This document shows, one piece after another, positions 38,370 to 46,786 of a stretch of 64,000 nt of DNA (the stretch's first letter is position 1; each line of letters opens with the position of its first letter). The notes beneath the pieces are model-generated. The model saw only the letters and a program-made list of their open reading frames with translations, was not told the origin of the DNA and made no database searches. Source of the stretch: JBBSAT01 sp044223665 (lineage in GTDB: Bacteria > Myxococcota_A > Polyangia > Polyangiales > Sandaracinaceae); the NCBI GenBank assembly GCA_044223665.1, contig JBGALT010000001.1:62001-126000 (forward strand). Reading direction: 5' to 3'. The translations under genes were made by a program, and so were the position numbers.

Positions 38370-40361
38370 ATGAAAGAGATCCGAAAGATCCTGGTCGCCA
38401 ACCGCGGAGAGATCGCCGTGCGCATCTTCCGCACGTGCGAGCGCATGGGCATCGCGACCGTCGCCGTCTTCTCCGACGCCGACGCCTCCTCGCTCTTCGT
38501 GCGCCGCGCCGACGAGGCCGTGCGCATCGGCCCGGCCCCGAGCCGCGAGAGCTACCTCGTGATGGAGCGCATCCTCGACGCCGCCAAGCGCACGGGCGCC
38601 GACGCGATCCACCCCGGCTTCGGCTTCCTCAGCGAGCGCCCCGAATTCGTGCAGGCCGTGCAAGAGGCGGGGCTCACGTTCATCGGGCCTTCGCCCGCCG
38701 CGATGCGCGCGATGGGCCTCAAGCGCGAGGCCAAGCTCACCGCGAAGGCCGCCGGCGTGCCCGTCGTGCCCGGCTACACCGGCACCGACCAATCGACGAG
38801 CGCGATCGCCGCGGCCTGCGCGGAGATCGGCTACCCGCTCCTGCTCAAGGCGAGCGCCGGCGGCGGCGGGCGCGGGATGCGGATCGTGCGCGCACGCGAC
38901 GAGCTCGACGACGCGATCGAGAGCGCGCGCCGCGAGGCCGAGAGCTCCTTCGGCGACGGCACGCTGATCGTCGAGAAGTACGTCGAGCGACCGAAGCACG
39001 TGGAGATCCAGATCCTCGGCGACGAGCACGGCAACGTCGTGCACCTCTACGAGCGCGAGTGCTCGGTGCAGCGCCGGCACCAGAAGATCGTCGAGGAGGC
39101 GCCCTCGCCGATGCTCACGCCCGAGGTGCGGGCGAAGATGGGCGCCGACGCGGTGAAGCTCGCGAAGTCGCTCTCCTACAGCAACGCGGGCACGGTCGAG
39201 CTCGTCGTCGCCAAGGACGGCACCTACTACTTCCTCGAGGTGAACACGCGCCTGCAGGTCGAGCACCCGGTCACCGAGGGCGTGATCGAGGGGCTCGACC
39301 TCGTCGAGGAGCAGATCCGCGTCGCGCGCGGCGAGAAGCTGCGCTTCACGCAGGAGGACGTCGGCCGGCGCTGGCGCGGCGCGACGATCGAGTGCCGCCT
39401 CTGCGCCGAGGACCCCCGCGAGGGCTACCTGCCACAGAGCGGTCGCGTGGTGGACTTCGCCTTCGAGCCGAAGATCGCCTCGCAGGACTGGCTGCGCCTC
39501 GAGACGGCCGTCGAGGCCGGCGACGAAGTGCCCGTGCACTACGACTCGATGATCGCGAAGATCATCACGCACGGCGCGAGCCGCACCGACGCCTTGCAGC
39601 GCATGCGGCGCGCGCTCGCGGCGCTCAGCGTGCAGGGGATCCGCACGAACCAGGAGCTGCTCGAAGCGGTGATGGTGCACCCCGACTTCGTGCGCGGCGA
39701 CGTGGACACGCACTTCCTCGAGCGCGAGGCGAGCACGCTCTTGCCGGAGCGCCCGTCCTCGCTCGCGAAGGCCGCGATCGTGGCTGCATTGCACGAGGAC
39801 GCCACGCGCGAGCGGAAGGTGACGCCCCACGTCCCGAGCGGCTGGCGCGTGAACCGGTTCGCCCCCGAGCGCTCGCGCTGGGCCGAGGGCGATCGCGAGG
39901 TCGAGGTGGGCCTCGTCCGCGAGCGGGACGGGGCGATCGTCGTCACGGCGAGCGGCGACGACATTCACATGGATCGCGTGCGGGTCGCTCGCGCCCGGCC
40001 CGGCGAGGTCGTCCTCGAGGGCTCGGACGGCCGCATCACCCACGCGCGGATCGTCGTCGATCGCGATCGCGCCTACGTGCGGCTGGAAGGGCGCTCGATT
40101 CCGCTGCGCGCGCTCCCGCGCTTCCCGGACCGTGACGCGGATGCGGCGGTGGACGGCTGCGTCGCCCCGATGCCCGGAAAGATCCTCAAGGTGCTCGTCT
40201 CGGCGGGCGAGAACGTCACGGCGGGCCAGACGCTCGTCGTGATGGAAGCGATGAAGATGGAGCATGCGGTCAAGGCGCCCCACGACGGGGTGGCCAAGGA
40301 CGTGCGCGCGAAGGTCGGCGAGCAAGTGGAGGGCGGCACGCTCCTGGTGCTCGTCGAGTAG
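38370..40361 (+). CDS. Acyl-CoA carboxylase alpha subunit: biotin carboxylase plus biotin carrier domain
   Basis: 663 residues from the ATG at 38370. The N-terminal biotin carboxylase domain has KILVANRGEIAVRIFRTC, the Gly-rich ATP loop KASAGGGGRGMR, VEKYVERPKHVEIQILGD, the ECSVQRRHQKIVEEAPS box and the catalytic EVNTRLQVEHPVTE. The C-terminal biotinyl domain has VMEAMKMEH with biotinylated Lys629. The length fits methylcrotonoyl-CoA carboxylase alpha. It carboxylates biotin with bicarbonate and ATP and passes the group to the 36683 gene product. Leucine breakdown is the likely use, but this is not proven by sequence. Confidence 0.93.
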   Translation: MKEIRKILVANRGEIAVRIFRTCERMGIATVAVFSDADASSLFVRRADEAVRIGPAPSRESYLVMERILDAAKRTGADAIHPGFGFLSERPEFVQAVQEAGLTFIGPSPAAMRAMGLKREAKLTAKAAGVPVVPGYTGTDQSTSAIAAACAEIGYPLLLKASAGGGGRGMRIVRARDELDDAIESARREAESSFGDGTLIVEKYVERPKHVEIQILGDEHGNVVHLYERECSVQRRHQKIVEEAPSPMLTPEVRAKMGADAVKLAKSLSYSNAGTVELVVAKDGTYYFLEVNTRLQVEHPVTEGVIEGLDLVEEQIRVARGEKLRFTQEDVGRRWRGATIECRLCAEDPREGYLPQSGRVVDFAFEPKIASQDWLRLETAVEAGDEVPVHYDSMIAKIITHGASRTDALQRMRRALAALSVQGIRTNQELLEAVMVHPDFVRGDVDTHFLEREASTLLPERPSSLAKAAIVAALHEDATRERKVTPHVPSGWRVNRFAPERSRWAEGDREVEVGLVRERDGAIVVTASGDDIHMDRVRVARARPGEVVLEGSDGRITHARIVVDRDRAYVRLEGRSIPLRALPRFPDRDADAAVDGCVAPMPGKILKVLVSAGENVTAGQTLVVMEAMKMEHAVKAPHDGVAKDVRAKVGEQVEGGTLLVLVE

Positions 40362-40408
40362 TCCGAGCCTCCCGCGATCCCGCGTGCCATGTTCGCCGCG
40401 GAGGAATC

Positions 40409-41428
40409 ATGCGTCAGACCGGGTTGGGGAGCCGGCTCCTCGGAGCCATCGTGTGGGCGTCGACCTCGTGCATCGCGGCGAGCGCGAGCGCGCAAGAGGG
40501 ATGGAGCGAGCCCACGGTCACCGAGGAAGCGACCGACGGGACGAGCGCCTACACGTCGACGCCGCGCGCCTTCGGGGCGCCTCCGGACGGATCGATCCGC
40601 ATCGCGCCGCGCTGGGACACGTTCGTGTACACGGGATCGCAGGACGCGGGCTTCGCGAGCTACACGACGGACGTCTGGGTGAACGTCTTCGGTGCCGACG
40701 TCGACATCGGCGAGGCCGTCTTTCGCCTGAACGTGCCGCTCGGCTACTACGCGTTGACCGGACGCGGCGGTGGCATGTCGGTGCGCTCGGACCAAGCCGA
40801 GCTCGGCAACGTCGAGCTCGAAGGCTACGCGGACATCCCGATCGGCCCCGAGCACCGTCTCCTGATCGGTGGCGGGCTCGCGCTGCCGACCTCGACCGAT
40901 CCGTATTGCGCGAGCCCCGGCTGCAACGGGCGCGGCGCCGCGGTCCGTCTCGGGTCGTGGGTGACGAGCTTCCGCAACGCGCCGGCCTGGGCCGAGCAGT
41001 CGTTCGGCATCTATCCGCAGATCGAGTACACGCTCGGCGTGCCGTGGGTGCTCGTGCGCGCCGTCGGCTCGATCCCGCTCCTCATCCCCACCAACTCGGA
41101 CCTGGGCGGCGGCCTCGTGCTGCACCGAGGCAACGTGGAGCTCATGATGCAGCTCGACGTGTCGGGCGCAGTGCGTATCGTCGAAGCGGTCGACGTCGGC
41201 GTCTCGTTCCTCGGTTGGGCCCAGCCGAGCGGCGCAGGAGTGGCCGGCAACCCCGACCTGGGCCAGACCGCGATGACCTTCTTCGTCCAGACGGATCCGG
41301 CGCTCGACTTCCCCATCACGGGCGGCGCCGAGTTCATCTTGAACCTCGACAACGCGTGGGGCCCGACCGGCGACGACGGGAAGTACTGGGGCCTGCACCT
41401 GCACGTGGGCGGTCGTTTCGACCTCTGA
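40409..41428 (+). CDS. Exported outer-membrane beta-barrel protein
   Basis: 339 residues; the ATG at 40409 has a good GGAGGA Shine-Dalgarno 4-5 nt upstream. The signal peptide ends in ASASA|Q. The mature protein is rich in alternating hydrophobic residues and Gly, seen in VWVNVFGADVDIGEAVFRLN, VRLGSWVTSFRNAP, GGLALPTSTDPY, VELMMQLDVSGAVRIV and the final WGLHLHVGGRFDL. The pattern fits a 12-16 strand barrel, although the last residue is Leu rather than Phe. One Cys pair (YCASPGC) could form an external disulfide. A strong hairpin follows the stop. Substrate unknown. Confidence 0.75.
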   Translation: MRQTGLGSRLLGAIVWASTSCIAASASAQEGWSEPTVTEEATDGTSAYTSTPRAFGAPPDGSIRIAPRWDTFVYTGSQDAGFASYTTDVWVNVFGADVDIGEAVFRLNVPLGYYALTGRGGGMSVRSDQAELGNVELEGYADIPIGPEHRLLIGGGLALPTSTDPYCASPGCNGRGAAVRLGSWVTSFRNAPAWAEQSFGIYPQIEYTLGVPWVLVRAVGSIPLLIPTNSDLGGGLVLHRGNVELMMQLDVSGAVRIVEAVDVGVSFLGWAQPSGAGVAGNPDLGQTAMTFFVQTDPALDFPITGGAEFILNLDNAWGPTGDDGKYWGLHLHVGGRFDL

Positions 41429-41447
41429 CCCGCGGAACGGGGTCGCT

Positions 41448-41480
41448 CCGCGGCGCACCGGCCTGCCGGTCGCGCCGCGG
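41448..41480 (+). terminator. GC-rich hairpin after the 40409 gene
   Basis: CCGCGGCGC with ACCGG pairs with CCGGT and GCGCCGCGG around a CCTG loop, with one bulged base. It sits 20 bp after the stop codon. There is no T-tract, so it may be a weak intrinsic terminator or an mRNA 3'-end stabiliser. Confidence 0.45.
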
Positions 41481-41516
41481 GGTGTAAGGTCGCGCCGCTG
41501 AGGCCGTTCTTCGGGT

Positions 41517-42530
41517 GTGACCGCCCGAAGCCTCGTCCTCTCGCTGCTGTTTCTCGTCTCCGTCGCGACACCGCTCCGCGCGCAGGCTGCCGCCACGCCG
41601 GAGCCCTACGTCGAGCCGCCGCGGCCCGGCCTCCTCGTCGTGGGCAACGCGGTGCTCGAGCGCATGCACGTGAGCATCGACTGCTCCCACGATCCGGTGG
41701 CGCGGAGCGCGAGCTGCCTCGTCGTTGCGACCGGGACGTTGCGCGCGGTGAGCGACGTCGAGCTCGTCCCTCCCAGGCCCGAGGTGGAGCTCGATCTCAC
41801 GCTGGGTGGCGTGCCGCTCGAGGCGCCGCTCACGCTCGCCGCCGGCACGACCGTCACGGTCGAGGCGCGTACCGCGCGCGGGCTCGCGATCTCGGAGCAC
41901 GAGGACGACGCGCCCTGGGTCCTGTTGCCGAACCGCGTCCGCCACGTCCTGTTCGGCGAGAGCACCGCGCTCCACCGGAGCGCTGGCTACGCCGACGCCG
42001 CGCTCTTCGAGGGCAACACGCTCGAGATCGCCGGCGAGGTCACGCTCGACACGTCGCGCGCCGGCCCCGTCGACGGGACGCAGAGCGCGCAGGCGACGGG
42101 CCTCACGATCGGTCTCGTGCTCCCGGCGCCGACCGAGGCGGATCCGATCGTGCAGAACGGCGGCCCCTACGTGGGCGGCGGCTTCTGGGGCCCGGTCACC
42201 GAGGAGGGTGGGCGCGGCGAGCTGCGGGTCGGCTACGAGCTCTCGATCGTGGACTGGGTGATCGTGGGCCTCGGCTTCGAGACCGACTTCGACTCCATCG
42301 CCGAGACCGTGCTCGTCGAGCTCGCTTCGCCGGAGCTCGCGGTGATCATCCCGAGCGTCTCGGTCGGCATCGGCGCCGTCTTCCGCCAGCTCGGCGCGCG
42401 CGACGCCGACGCCGCGCTTCGGCTCGCGCTCGGCTACCAGTACTTCGCGTTCGGCGCCTACGTCAGCTTCGACTACTGGCCCACGATCGCCGACTGGACG
42501 ATGGCCGCCGGCGGGCGCCTCTCGTTCTGA
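41517..42530 (+). CDS. Exported protein with possible outer-membrane barrel
   Basis: 337 residues from a GTG at 41517; the signal peptide ends in TPLRAQA. The first 190 residues are beta-rich with a Cys pair (DCSHDPVARSASC). The C-terminal part has barrel-like strands: ELRVGYELSIVDWVIVGLGF, LALGYQYFAFGAYVSFDYW and the ending MAAGGRLSF with terminal Phe. No recognised family. It is co-directional with the 40409 gene and may form a pair with it at the outer membrane. It converges 5 bp from the 42536 gene. Confidence 0.7.
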   Translation: MTARSLVLSLLFLVSVATPLRAQAAATPEPYVEPPRPGLLVVGNAVLERMHVSIDCSHDPVARSASCLVVATGTLRAVSDVELVPPRPEVELDLTLGGVPLEAPLTLAAGTTVTVEARTARGLAISEHEDDAPWVLLPNRVRHVLFGESTALHRSAGYADAALFEGNTLEIAGEVTLDTSRAGPVDGTQSAQATGLTIGLVLPAPTEADPIVQNGGPYVGGGFWGPVTEEGGRGELRVGYELSIVDWVIVGLGFETDFDSIAETVLVELASPELAVIIPSVSVGIGAVFRQLGARDADAALRLALGYQYFAFGAYVSFDYWPTIADWTMAAGGRLSF

Positions 42531-42535
42531 GCTGC

Positions 42536-43666
42536 TCAGCCAGCGGGAGCGGCCGGGCAGGCGACCGGCTCGCCGGTGCGTGGCTCGCGCAGGCGGATCG
42601 AGACGAGATCGGCAGGATCGACGTCGTTCTCGCTGCCGTCGTACCAGCGCACGTGCACGCGCTCGCCGATCGCGAGGACGACCGCGTCGTAGGCCGTGCC
42701 GTTCCATCGCGCCTGCACCGTGTCGCCGACGCGCAGGACGAGCGACGCGAGCGTCGCGCGCTCGACCGTGCGCGGCGTGCCCGCGTCGTCGAGCACGGTG
42801 GCGCGGGCCTCCTCGCAGGCGATCACGCGTCCGATGCGGGTGCGGACGCCCTCGTCGAAGAGCACCGCATGACCGGTCGGACAGCCGCGCAGTGCGCCGC
42901 TGCCCGCGATCTCGATGCTCTGGACGTCGTCGAGATCGACCCACTGGACGCTCTCGTCCTCCCAGCGGATCCGTACGAGATCGTCGCGCGTCGCGAGCAC
43001 GACGCCCGGATAGGGAGAGTCGTTCCAGAGCGCCGTCACGCGATCGCCCGCGCGCACGCGCAGCGGATGGAGATCCCCGGCCGGCACGACGAGCTCCGAG
43101 CCATCGTGCAGCGCGAGGCGCGCACCGGCCGCCGTGCACTCCACGAGCCGGCCCACGCGCGTCGCGGGCGACGCCTCGAGCAGCGCCATCTGCGCGAGCG
43201 GCGTCGGGGGCGGCAGCGCGGGCGGGGTCACCTGGTCCGGCGCGACGGGCGCAGTCACCTCGGGCGCGGCCGGGCCGTGGTGCAGCCGCGCGACGACCTC
43301 CGCGGCGCCGACGATCTCGGTGGTGCCGGCGCGCTCGACCTCGAGGTAGTCGTCGAGCGCCCGCACGACGTGCACCGGCTCGAGCCGCCCGTCCCGACGC
43401 AAGAGCACCCAGGTGCCCGGCGCCAGACCGGCTCCGGCGATCGCGCCTTCGTGGACCACGAGCGAGCGGCCATCGTGGGTCGTCACGGTGACGAGACCCT
43501 CGTGCGCCTCGGTCTCGACCTCGCCGAGCGTGTCGGCCTCGTCTCCCACCACCGCGACGTGCTGGGTGGCGACGGGTGCCGGCCCGCGCAGCGCCGGAGG
43601 GATCGCGCAGGCGGTCACGAGGAGGAGAAGCAAGGTCACGAGGCGTTCGACACGGCGGGCGATCAT
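42536..43666 (-). CDS. Lipoprotein with three Tudor/agenet-like repeats
   Basis: 376 residues from the ATG at 43666 with lipobox LLVTAC. Three similar segments of about 60 residues appear. The second reads VTALWNDSPYPGVVLATRDD followed by LVRIRWEDESVQWVDLDDV. The third reads VQARWNGTAYDAVVLAIGER followed by VHVRWYDGSENDVDPADLV. The pattern (V-x-A-x-W-x-G-x-x-Y-x-A-V-V-L, then V-x-V-x-W-x-D-G-S) is that of the Tudor/agenet barrel, best known in eukaryotes. In a bacterial lipoprotein it may bind methylated or modified ligands, or simply act as an SH3-like scaffold. That role is inference. Confidence 0.75.
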   Translation of the reverse strand: MIARRVERLVTLLLLLVTACAIPPALRGPAPVATQHVAVVGDEADTLGEVETEAHEGLVTVTTHDGRSLVVHEGAIAGAGLAPGTWVLLRRDGRLEPVHVVRALDDYLEVERAGTTEIVGAAEVVARLHHGPAAPEVTAPVAPDQVTPPALPPPTPLAQMALLEASPATRVGRLVECTAAGARLALHDGSELVVPAGDLHPLRVRAGDRVTALWNDSPYPGVVLATRDDLVRIRWEDESVQWVDLDDVQSIEIAGSGALRGCPTGHAVLFDEGVRTRIGRVIACEEARATVLDDAGTPRTVERATLASLVLRVGDTVQARWNGTAYDAVVLAIGERVHVRWYDGSENDVDPADLVSIRLREPRTGEPVACPAAPAG

Positions 43667-43737
43667 CGTCCTGCTCCGACAACGCGCGGCCCGAGAAGTT
43701 TGGCCGGGGCCTGATCTGGCTCGGTCTCGGGTGCGTT

Positions 43738-44565
43738 CTACGCTGGGCGGGCGGGCGCTCTCCCTCGGGCGAGCTCCGCGATGCACACGCTCGCCGCGAC
43801 ACCTACGTTGAGCGACACGACGTGGCCGGCGCCCGGGATGGCGACCACGTCGTCGCAGGCGGCACGGACGGCTGGCGAGAGCCCTTCGCGCTCGTGCCCC
43901 AGCACGAGGACGGTCGGCGCGGCGAACGCGTAGCCGAAGAGGCTCGCGCGCGCATCGCTCTCGGCGCCGATCACGCGCAGGCCGCGGCCACGCAGGCGTA
44001 GGAGCGTGTCGGCGAGATCGGTCGTGCGCGCGAGGCGCAGGTGCTCGGCGCCGCCCTCGGCGACCCGGATCGCATCGGGGGCCAGCGCCGGATGCGGCGC
44101 GAGCGAGCCGAGGATCGCCGCGTCGATCCCGAAGAACGCCGCGCTCCGGAGGATCGCGCCGACGTTGTAGGGGTTGCGCACGCGATCGAGCGCGATGGCG
44201 AAGCCACGAGCGCGGCCCCCTCGGGCCGAGATCAGCGCATTGGCGAGGTCCGAGAGCGAGGACCACTTCCGCGGCTTGGCGCGGACGACGAGCCCCTCGT
44301 GGTGTGTGCTGCGCGACGCGCGCTCGAGCTCGAGCTCCGAGAGCTCGCCCACCGGGATGCGACGCGCCGACGCCGCCCGCAGCATCTCCTCGACGTCCGC
44401 GGCGCGCTCGCGCGCATAGCCGATCTTGAGCACGTCCTCGGGGCGGACGGCCCAGACGGCGCTCGCGGCCCGATGGCCGAAGACGATCTCGCCCTCGTCC
44501 TCGGCGCCCCGCGCGCCGGTCGACGGCGCTGGGCCGCGCCGCTCCTGCTGCTTTCCGCGCTTCAT
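43738..44565 (-). CDS. SpoU-family RNA 2'-O-methyltransferase (TrmH/RlmB-like)
   Basis: 275 residues from the ATG at 44565. An N-terminal RNA-binding segment (30-100) leads to the SPOUT domain. Motif 1 is NPYNVGAILRSAAFFG (131-146), motif 2 is VLGHEREGLS (221-230) and motif 3 is IPGAGHVVSLNVGVAASV (243-260). The knotted SAM-binding site is complete. It methylates the 2'-OH of a tRNA or rRNA nucleotide; the exact site cannot be told. It is divergent from the small ORF at 44609 with a 43-bp gap. Confidence 0.92.
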   Translation of the reverse strand: MKRGKQQERRGPAPSTGARGAEDEGEIVFGHRAASAVWAVRPEDVLKIGYARERAADVEEMLRAASARRIPVGELSELELERASRSTHHEGLVVRAKPRKWSSLSDLANALISARGGRARGFAIALDRVRNPYNVGAILRSAAFFGIDAAILGSLAPHPALAPDAIRVAEGGAEHLRLARTTDLADTLLRLRGRGLRVIGAESDARASLFGYAFAAPTVLVLGHEREGLSPAVRAACDDVVAIPGAGHVVSLNVGVAASVCIAELARGRAPARPA

Positions 44566-44608
44566 CGCGGCGCGAGACTACACGAGCGGCGCGAGGCATG
44601 CTCCCCGC

Positions 44609-44854
44609 GTGAGCCGCGACGGCGACGACGACGAGCCGCGCTGGGACCGCTCGATCCTCGAGCGGCTGCCGGACGTGCGCGACGGCCTGACCCGCGTCGA
44701 GCGGGTGATCCTGTGGCAGATCCACGAGCTCCAGAAGGAGCGCGGCGGTCGGAACGTCCCGACGGCGATGCTCTACGGTCGCGTGGTCGAGCACGTCGAC
44801 ATCTCGGTGGACGAGCTCCAGCGCACGCTCGCTCGCCTGATCGGGCGCCGATGA
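44609..44854 (+). CDS. Small conserved-looking hypothetical protein
   Basis: 81 residues from a GTG at 44609. Longer starts would overlap the divergent methyltransferase. It is highly charged, with a helical middle (VERVILWQIHELQKERGG) and a second helix (VDELQRTLARLIGRR), like a small winged-helix or coiled protein. The end overlaps the next gene by 4 nt (ATGA), implying coupled translation with the DUF1415 gene. Function unknown. Confidence 0.6.
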   Translation: MSRDGDDDEPRWDRSILERLPDVRDGLTRVERVILWQIHELQKERGGRNVPTAMLYGRVVEHVDISVDELQRTLARLIGRR

Positions 44855-45507
44855 GCGACGCCGCGCTCGAGCGCGAGGCGCGCCGCATCCACGAGCGCTA
44901 CCAGCGCGAGATCGTCGAGGCGTTCGTCTTCTGTCCTTTCGCGACCAAGGCGCGCGAGGACGGAGCGACGCGCGCGATCGTGGAGCTCCACCCCGAGCCC
45001 TCCCTCGAGATGGCGCTCGGGCACGTGCACACGCTCGCGGCGCGCGGGCAGAACGAGGTCGCGTTCCTCTTGTTCCCTCGCTGGAAGGTCGAGCGCCCCG
45101 CGCTCTCGCGCTTCGTCGAGCGCTTGCGCAGCGCCCACCAGGCCGAGCCCGGCGGCCTCGTGATGACGATGGAGGGCTTCCATCCGGACGCGCCCGCCGA
45201 CGTCACGACGCCCGGCTCGCTCGTGCCTTTCCTCCGACGCACCGCCGATCCGAGCATCCAGCTGACGCGCCTCGCGGTGCTCGAGCGGGTCCGCGCCAGC
45301 ACCGGCGGCTCGACGAAGTACGTGGACCCGGGCTCGATCGACCTCGCCGCGCTCCTGGCCGCCCCGACGGCTCGCTCGCTCCACGAGCGGATCTCGGAGG
45401 CCAATCACCGCACCGTGCTCGATCACGGCCCGGCCGCCGTCGAGCGCGTCTACGCCGACATCCGGCGCGACCGGGACGAGAGCTACGCCCGCGCCGAGCG
45501 CGAGTGA
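44851..45507 (+). CDS. DUF1415 protein
   Basis: 218 residues; its start overlaps the previous stop (ATGA). DUF1415 features are clear: an N-terminal helix then YQREIVEAFVFCPFATKARE with a conserved Cys-Pro-Phe, EVAFLLFPRWKVER, GFHPDAPADVTTPGSLVPFLRRTADPSIQLTR, and the Cys-free C-terminal helices. A cytoplasmic enzyme of unknown activity; family members often sit near metabolic genes. The sequence is complete for the family (about 190-220 residues). Confidence 0.88.
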   Translation: MSDAALEREARRIHERYQREIVEAFVFCPFATKAREDGATRAIVELHPEPSLEMALGHVHTLAARGQNEVAFLLFPRWKVERPALSRFVERLRSAHQAEPGGLVMTMEGFHPDAPADVTTPGSLVPFLRRTADPSIQLTRLAVLERVRASTGGSTKYVDPGSIDLAALLAAPTARSLHERISEANHRTVLDHGPAAVERVYADIRRDRDESYARAERE

Positions 45508-45614
45508 CGACGGCGCGCGGCGTCCGACACCCCCCGGGCCACGGTTCGACCCTGCGGGAGGACGAGCGCGGCATTCCTCGATCCCCCGCCGATCCGTGGC
45601 AACCTGGACGGACG

Positions 45615-46769
45615 ATGTGGATCGCGAGCGCTCCAGGCAAGGTGATGGTGGCCGGCGAGTACGCGGTCCTCTCGGGCGCGCACGCGCTGGTGCTCGCCGT
45701 GGATGCACGGGCGAGCGCCCGGCTCGCACCGATCGGCTCGCCCACTCCGGCCCCTACCGTCCGCGGGCTGCGCCCGCTTCCGTCCGGGTCCTCCGGGGCG
45801 AGCGCTCCTGGCCGAACACCGTTCGGCGCGATGGGCGACGGCTCGCCCGCTGCACACGCCGGCTCGCCCGCGAAGTCGACGCTCCCGCCCGAGGTGCTGC
45901 TAACCCAGCGAGAGGCCGAGCGTTCGCTCGGCGCGAGCCCGATGGAGCTGACGATCGACACGCGCGCGCTACGCGAGGGAGACCGCAAGCTCGGGCTCGG
46001 GTCCTCGGCGGCAGGAGCCGCCGCCGCCGCGGCCGCCGTCTTCGCCTCGGCGGGGGTGGACCCGGCGTCCGCGCGCGAGAAGATCTTCCGCGCGGCGCTC
46101 GCGGGCCACCACGCCGTCGCGCCGCACGGCAGCGGCGCCGACGTCGCGGCCTCGTCCTTCGGCGGCATGCTCCGCTATCGCCGCCAGGGCGACGACGTGC
46201 AGATCGCGGCGCGCGCGATGCCGCGCTCGGTGCGAGCACTGCTCGTCTGGACGGGATCTCCGGTGCGCACGAGCGAGCTCGTCGACCGCGTGCGCGCCCT
46301 CGCGGCGCGCGATGCACGCGCCCATGCGTCGGCGATCGACGCGATCGCGGACGCGGCCGTGGCGCTCGACCGAGCGATCGATGCCGACGACGCCGCCGCC
46401 ATCCTCGCCGCCACGCGCGCTCATCACGACGCGATGGGGGCCCTGGGCGAGAAGGCCGACGCCCCGATCGTCACGCCCGCGCTCGCGCGCCTGGCCGAGC
46501 TCGCGCGCGACTTCGGGGCTGCGTCCAAGCCCTCGGGCGCGGGCGGCGGTGACGTGGCGATCCTCTTCGCGCCTCCCGACCTCGACATCGCGGCGCTCGG
46601 AGCCGCGCTCGCCGAGAGCGAGCTCCGCCTCCTCTCCTTCGCGCTCGGTGCCGAGGGAGCCCGCCTGGAACGAGACGGCTCGGCGGAGACTTCTCGCCCC
46701 GGAGACCTCGGACGGGAGCGGGCCCAGCCCGCCGACGGAGGGGGCTCGAAGGGGCGAGCCGACTCCTGA
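45615..46769 (+). CDS. mvaK2: Phosphomevalonate kinase (GHMP family) with repeat-derived insert
   Basis: 384 residues from the ATG at 45615. The longer in-frame GTG-type start at 45504 lacks conservation. GHMP motifs are present: SAPGKVMVAGEYAVL near the start, the ATP motif LGLGSSAAGAAA (about 127-138), HGSGADVAASSFGG, and KPSGAGGGDVAI near the end. The SAPGK/GEYAVL combination with GADVA fits phosphomevalonate kinase, which makes mevalonate diphosphate. Residues about 41-63 are encoded by copy E of the interspersed repeat, and 360-384 by copy F. The insert falls in the loop after the first beta-strands, and the frame stays open. It is followed 17 bp downstream by HMG-CoA reductase. Confidence 0.88.
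   Translation: MWIASAPGKVMVAGEYAVLSGAHALVLAVDARASARLAPIGSPTPAPTVRGLRPLPSGSSGASAPGRTPFGAMGDGSPAAHAGSPAKSTLPPEVLLTQREAERSLGASPMELTIDTRALREGDRKLGLGSSAAGAAAAAAAVFASAGVDPASAREKIFRAALAGHHAVAPHGSGADVAASSFGGMLRYRRQGDDVQIAARAMPRSVRALLVWTGSPVRTSELVDRVRALAARDARAHASAIDAIADAAVALDRAIDADDAAAILAATRAHHDAMGALGEKADAPIVTPALARLAELARDFGAASKPSGAGGGDVAILFAPPDLDIAALGAALAESELRLLSFALGAEGARLERDGSAETSRPGDLGRERAQPADGGGSKGRADS
45728..45806 (-). repeat. Interspersed nested palindrome, copy E, inside the phosphomevalonate kinase gene
   Basis: The reverse complement aligns with copy A over about 75 bp with only a few differences, including the GCGGGC...GCCCGC hairpin (reversed here) and both outer CTCGCCC/GGGCGAG arms (45736-45803). 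It is in frame with the kinase. An adjacent low-complexity stretch to about 45880 may derive from the same event. Confidence 0.7.
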
Positions 46770-46770
46770 T
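46690..46770 (+). repeat. Interspersed nested palindrome, copy F, at the kinase stop codon
   Basis: CTCGCCCC (46693-46700), GGACGGGAGCGGGC, CCAGCCCGCCGACGG and GGGGCGAGCC match copy A in order. The element codes for the last residues of the phosphomevalonate kinase and supplies its stop, which suggests it replaced the original 3' end. Confidence 0.6.
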
Positions 46771-46786
46771 CGGCGAGGAAGCAAGC

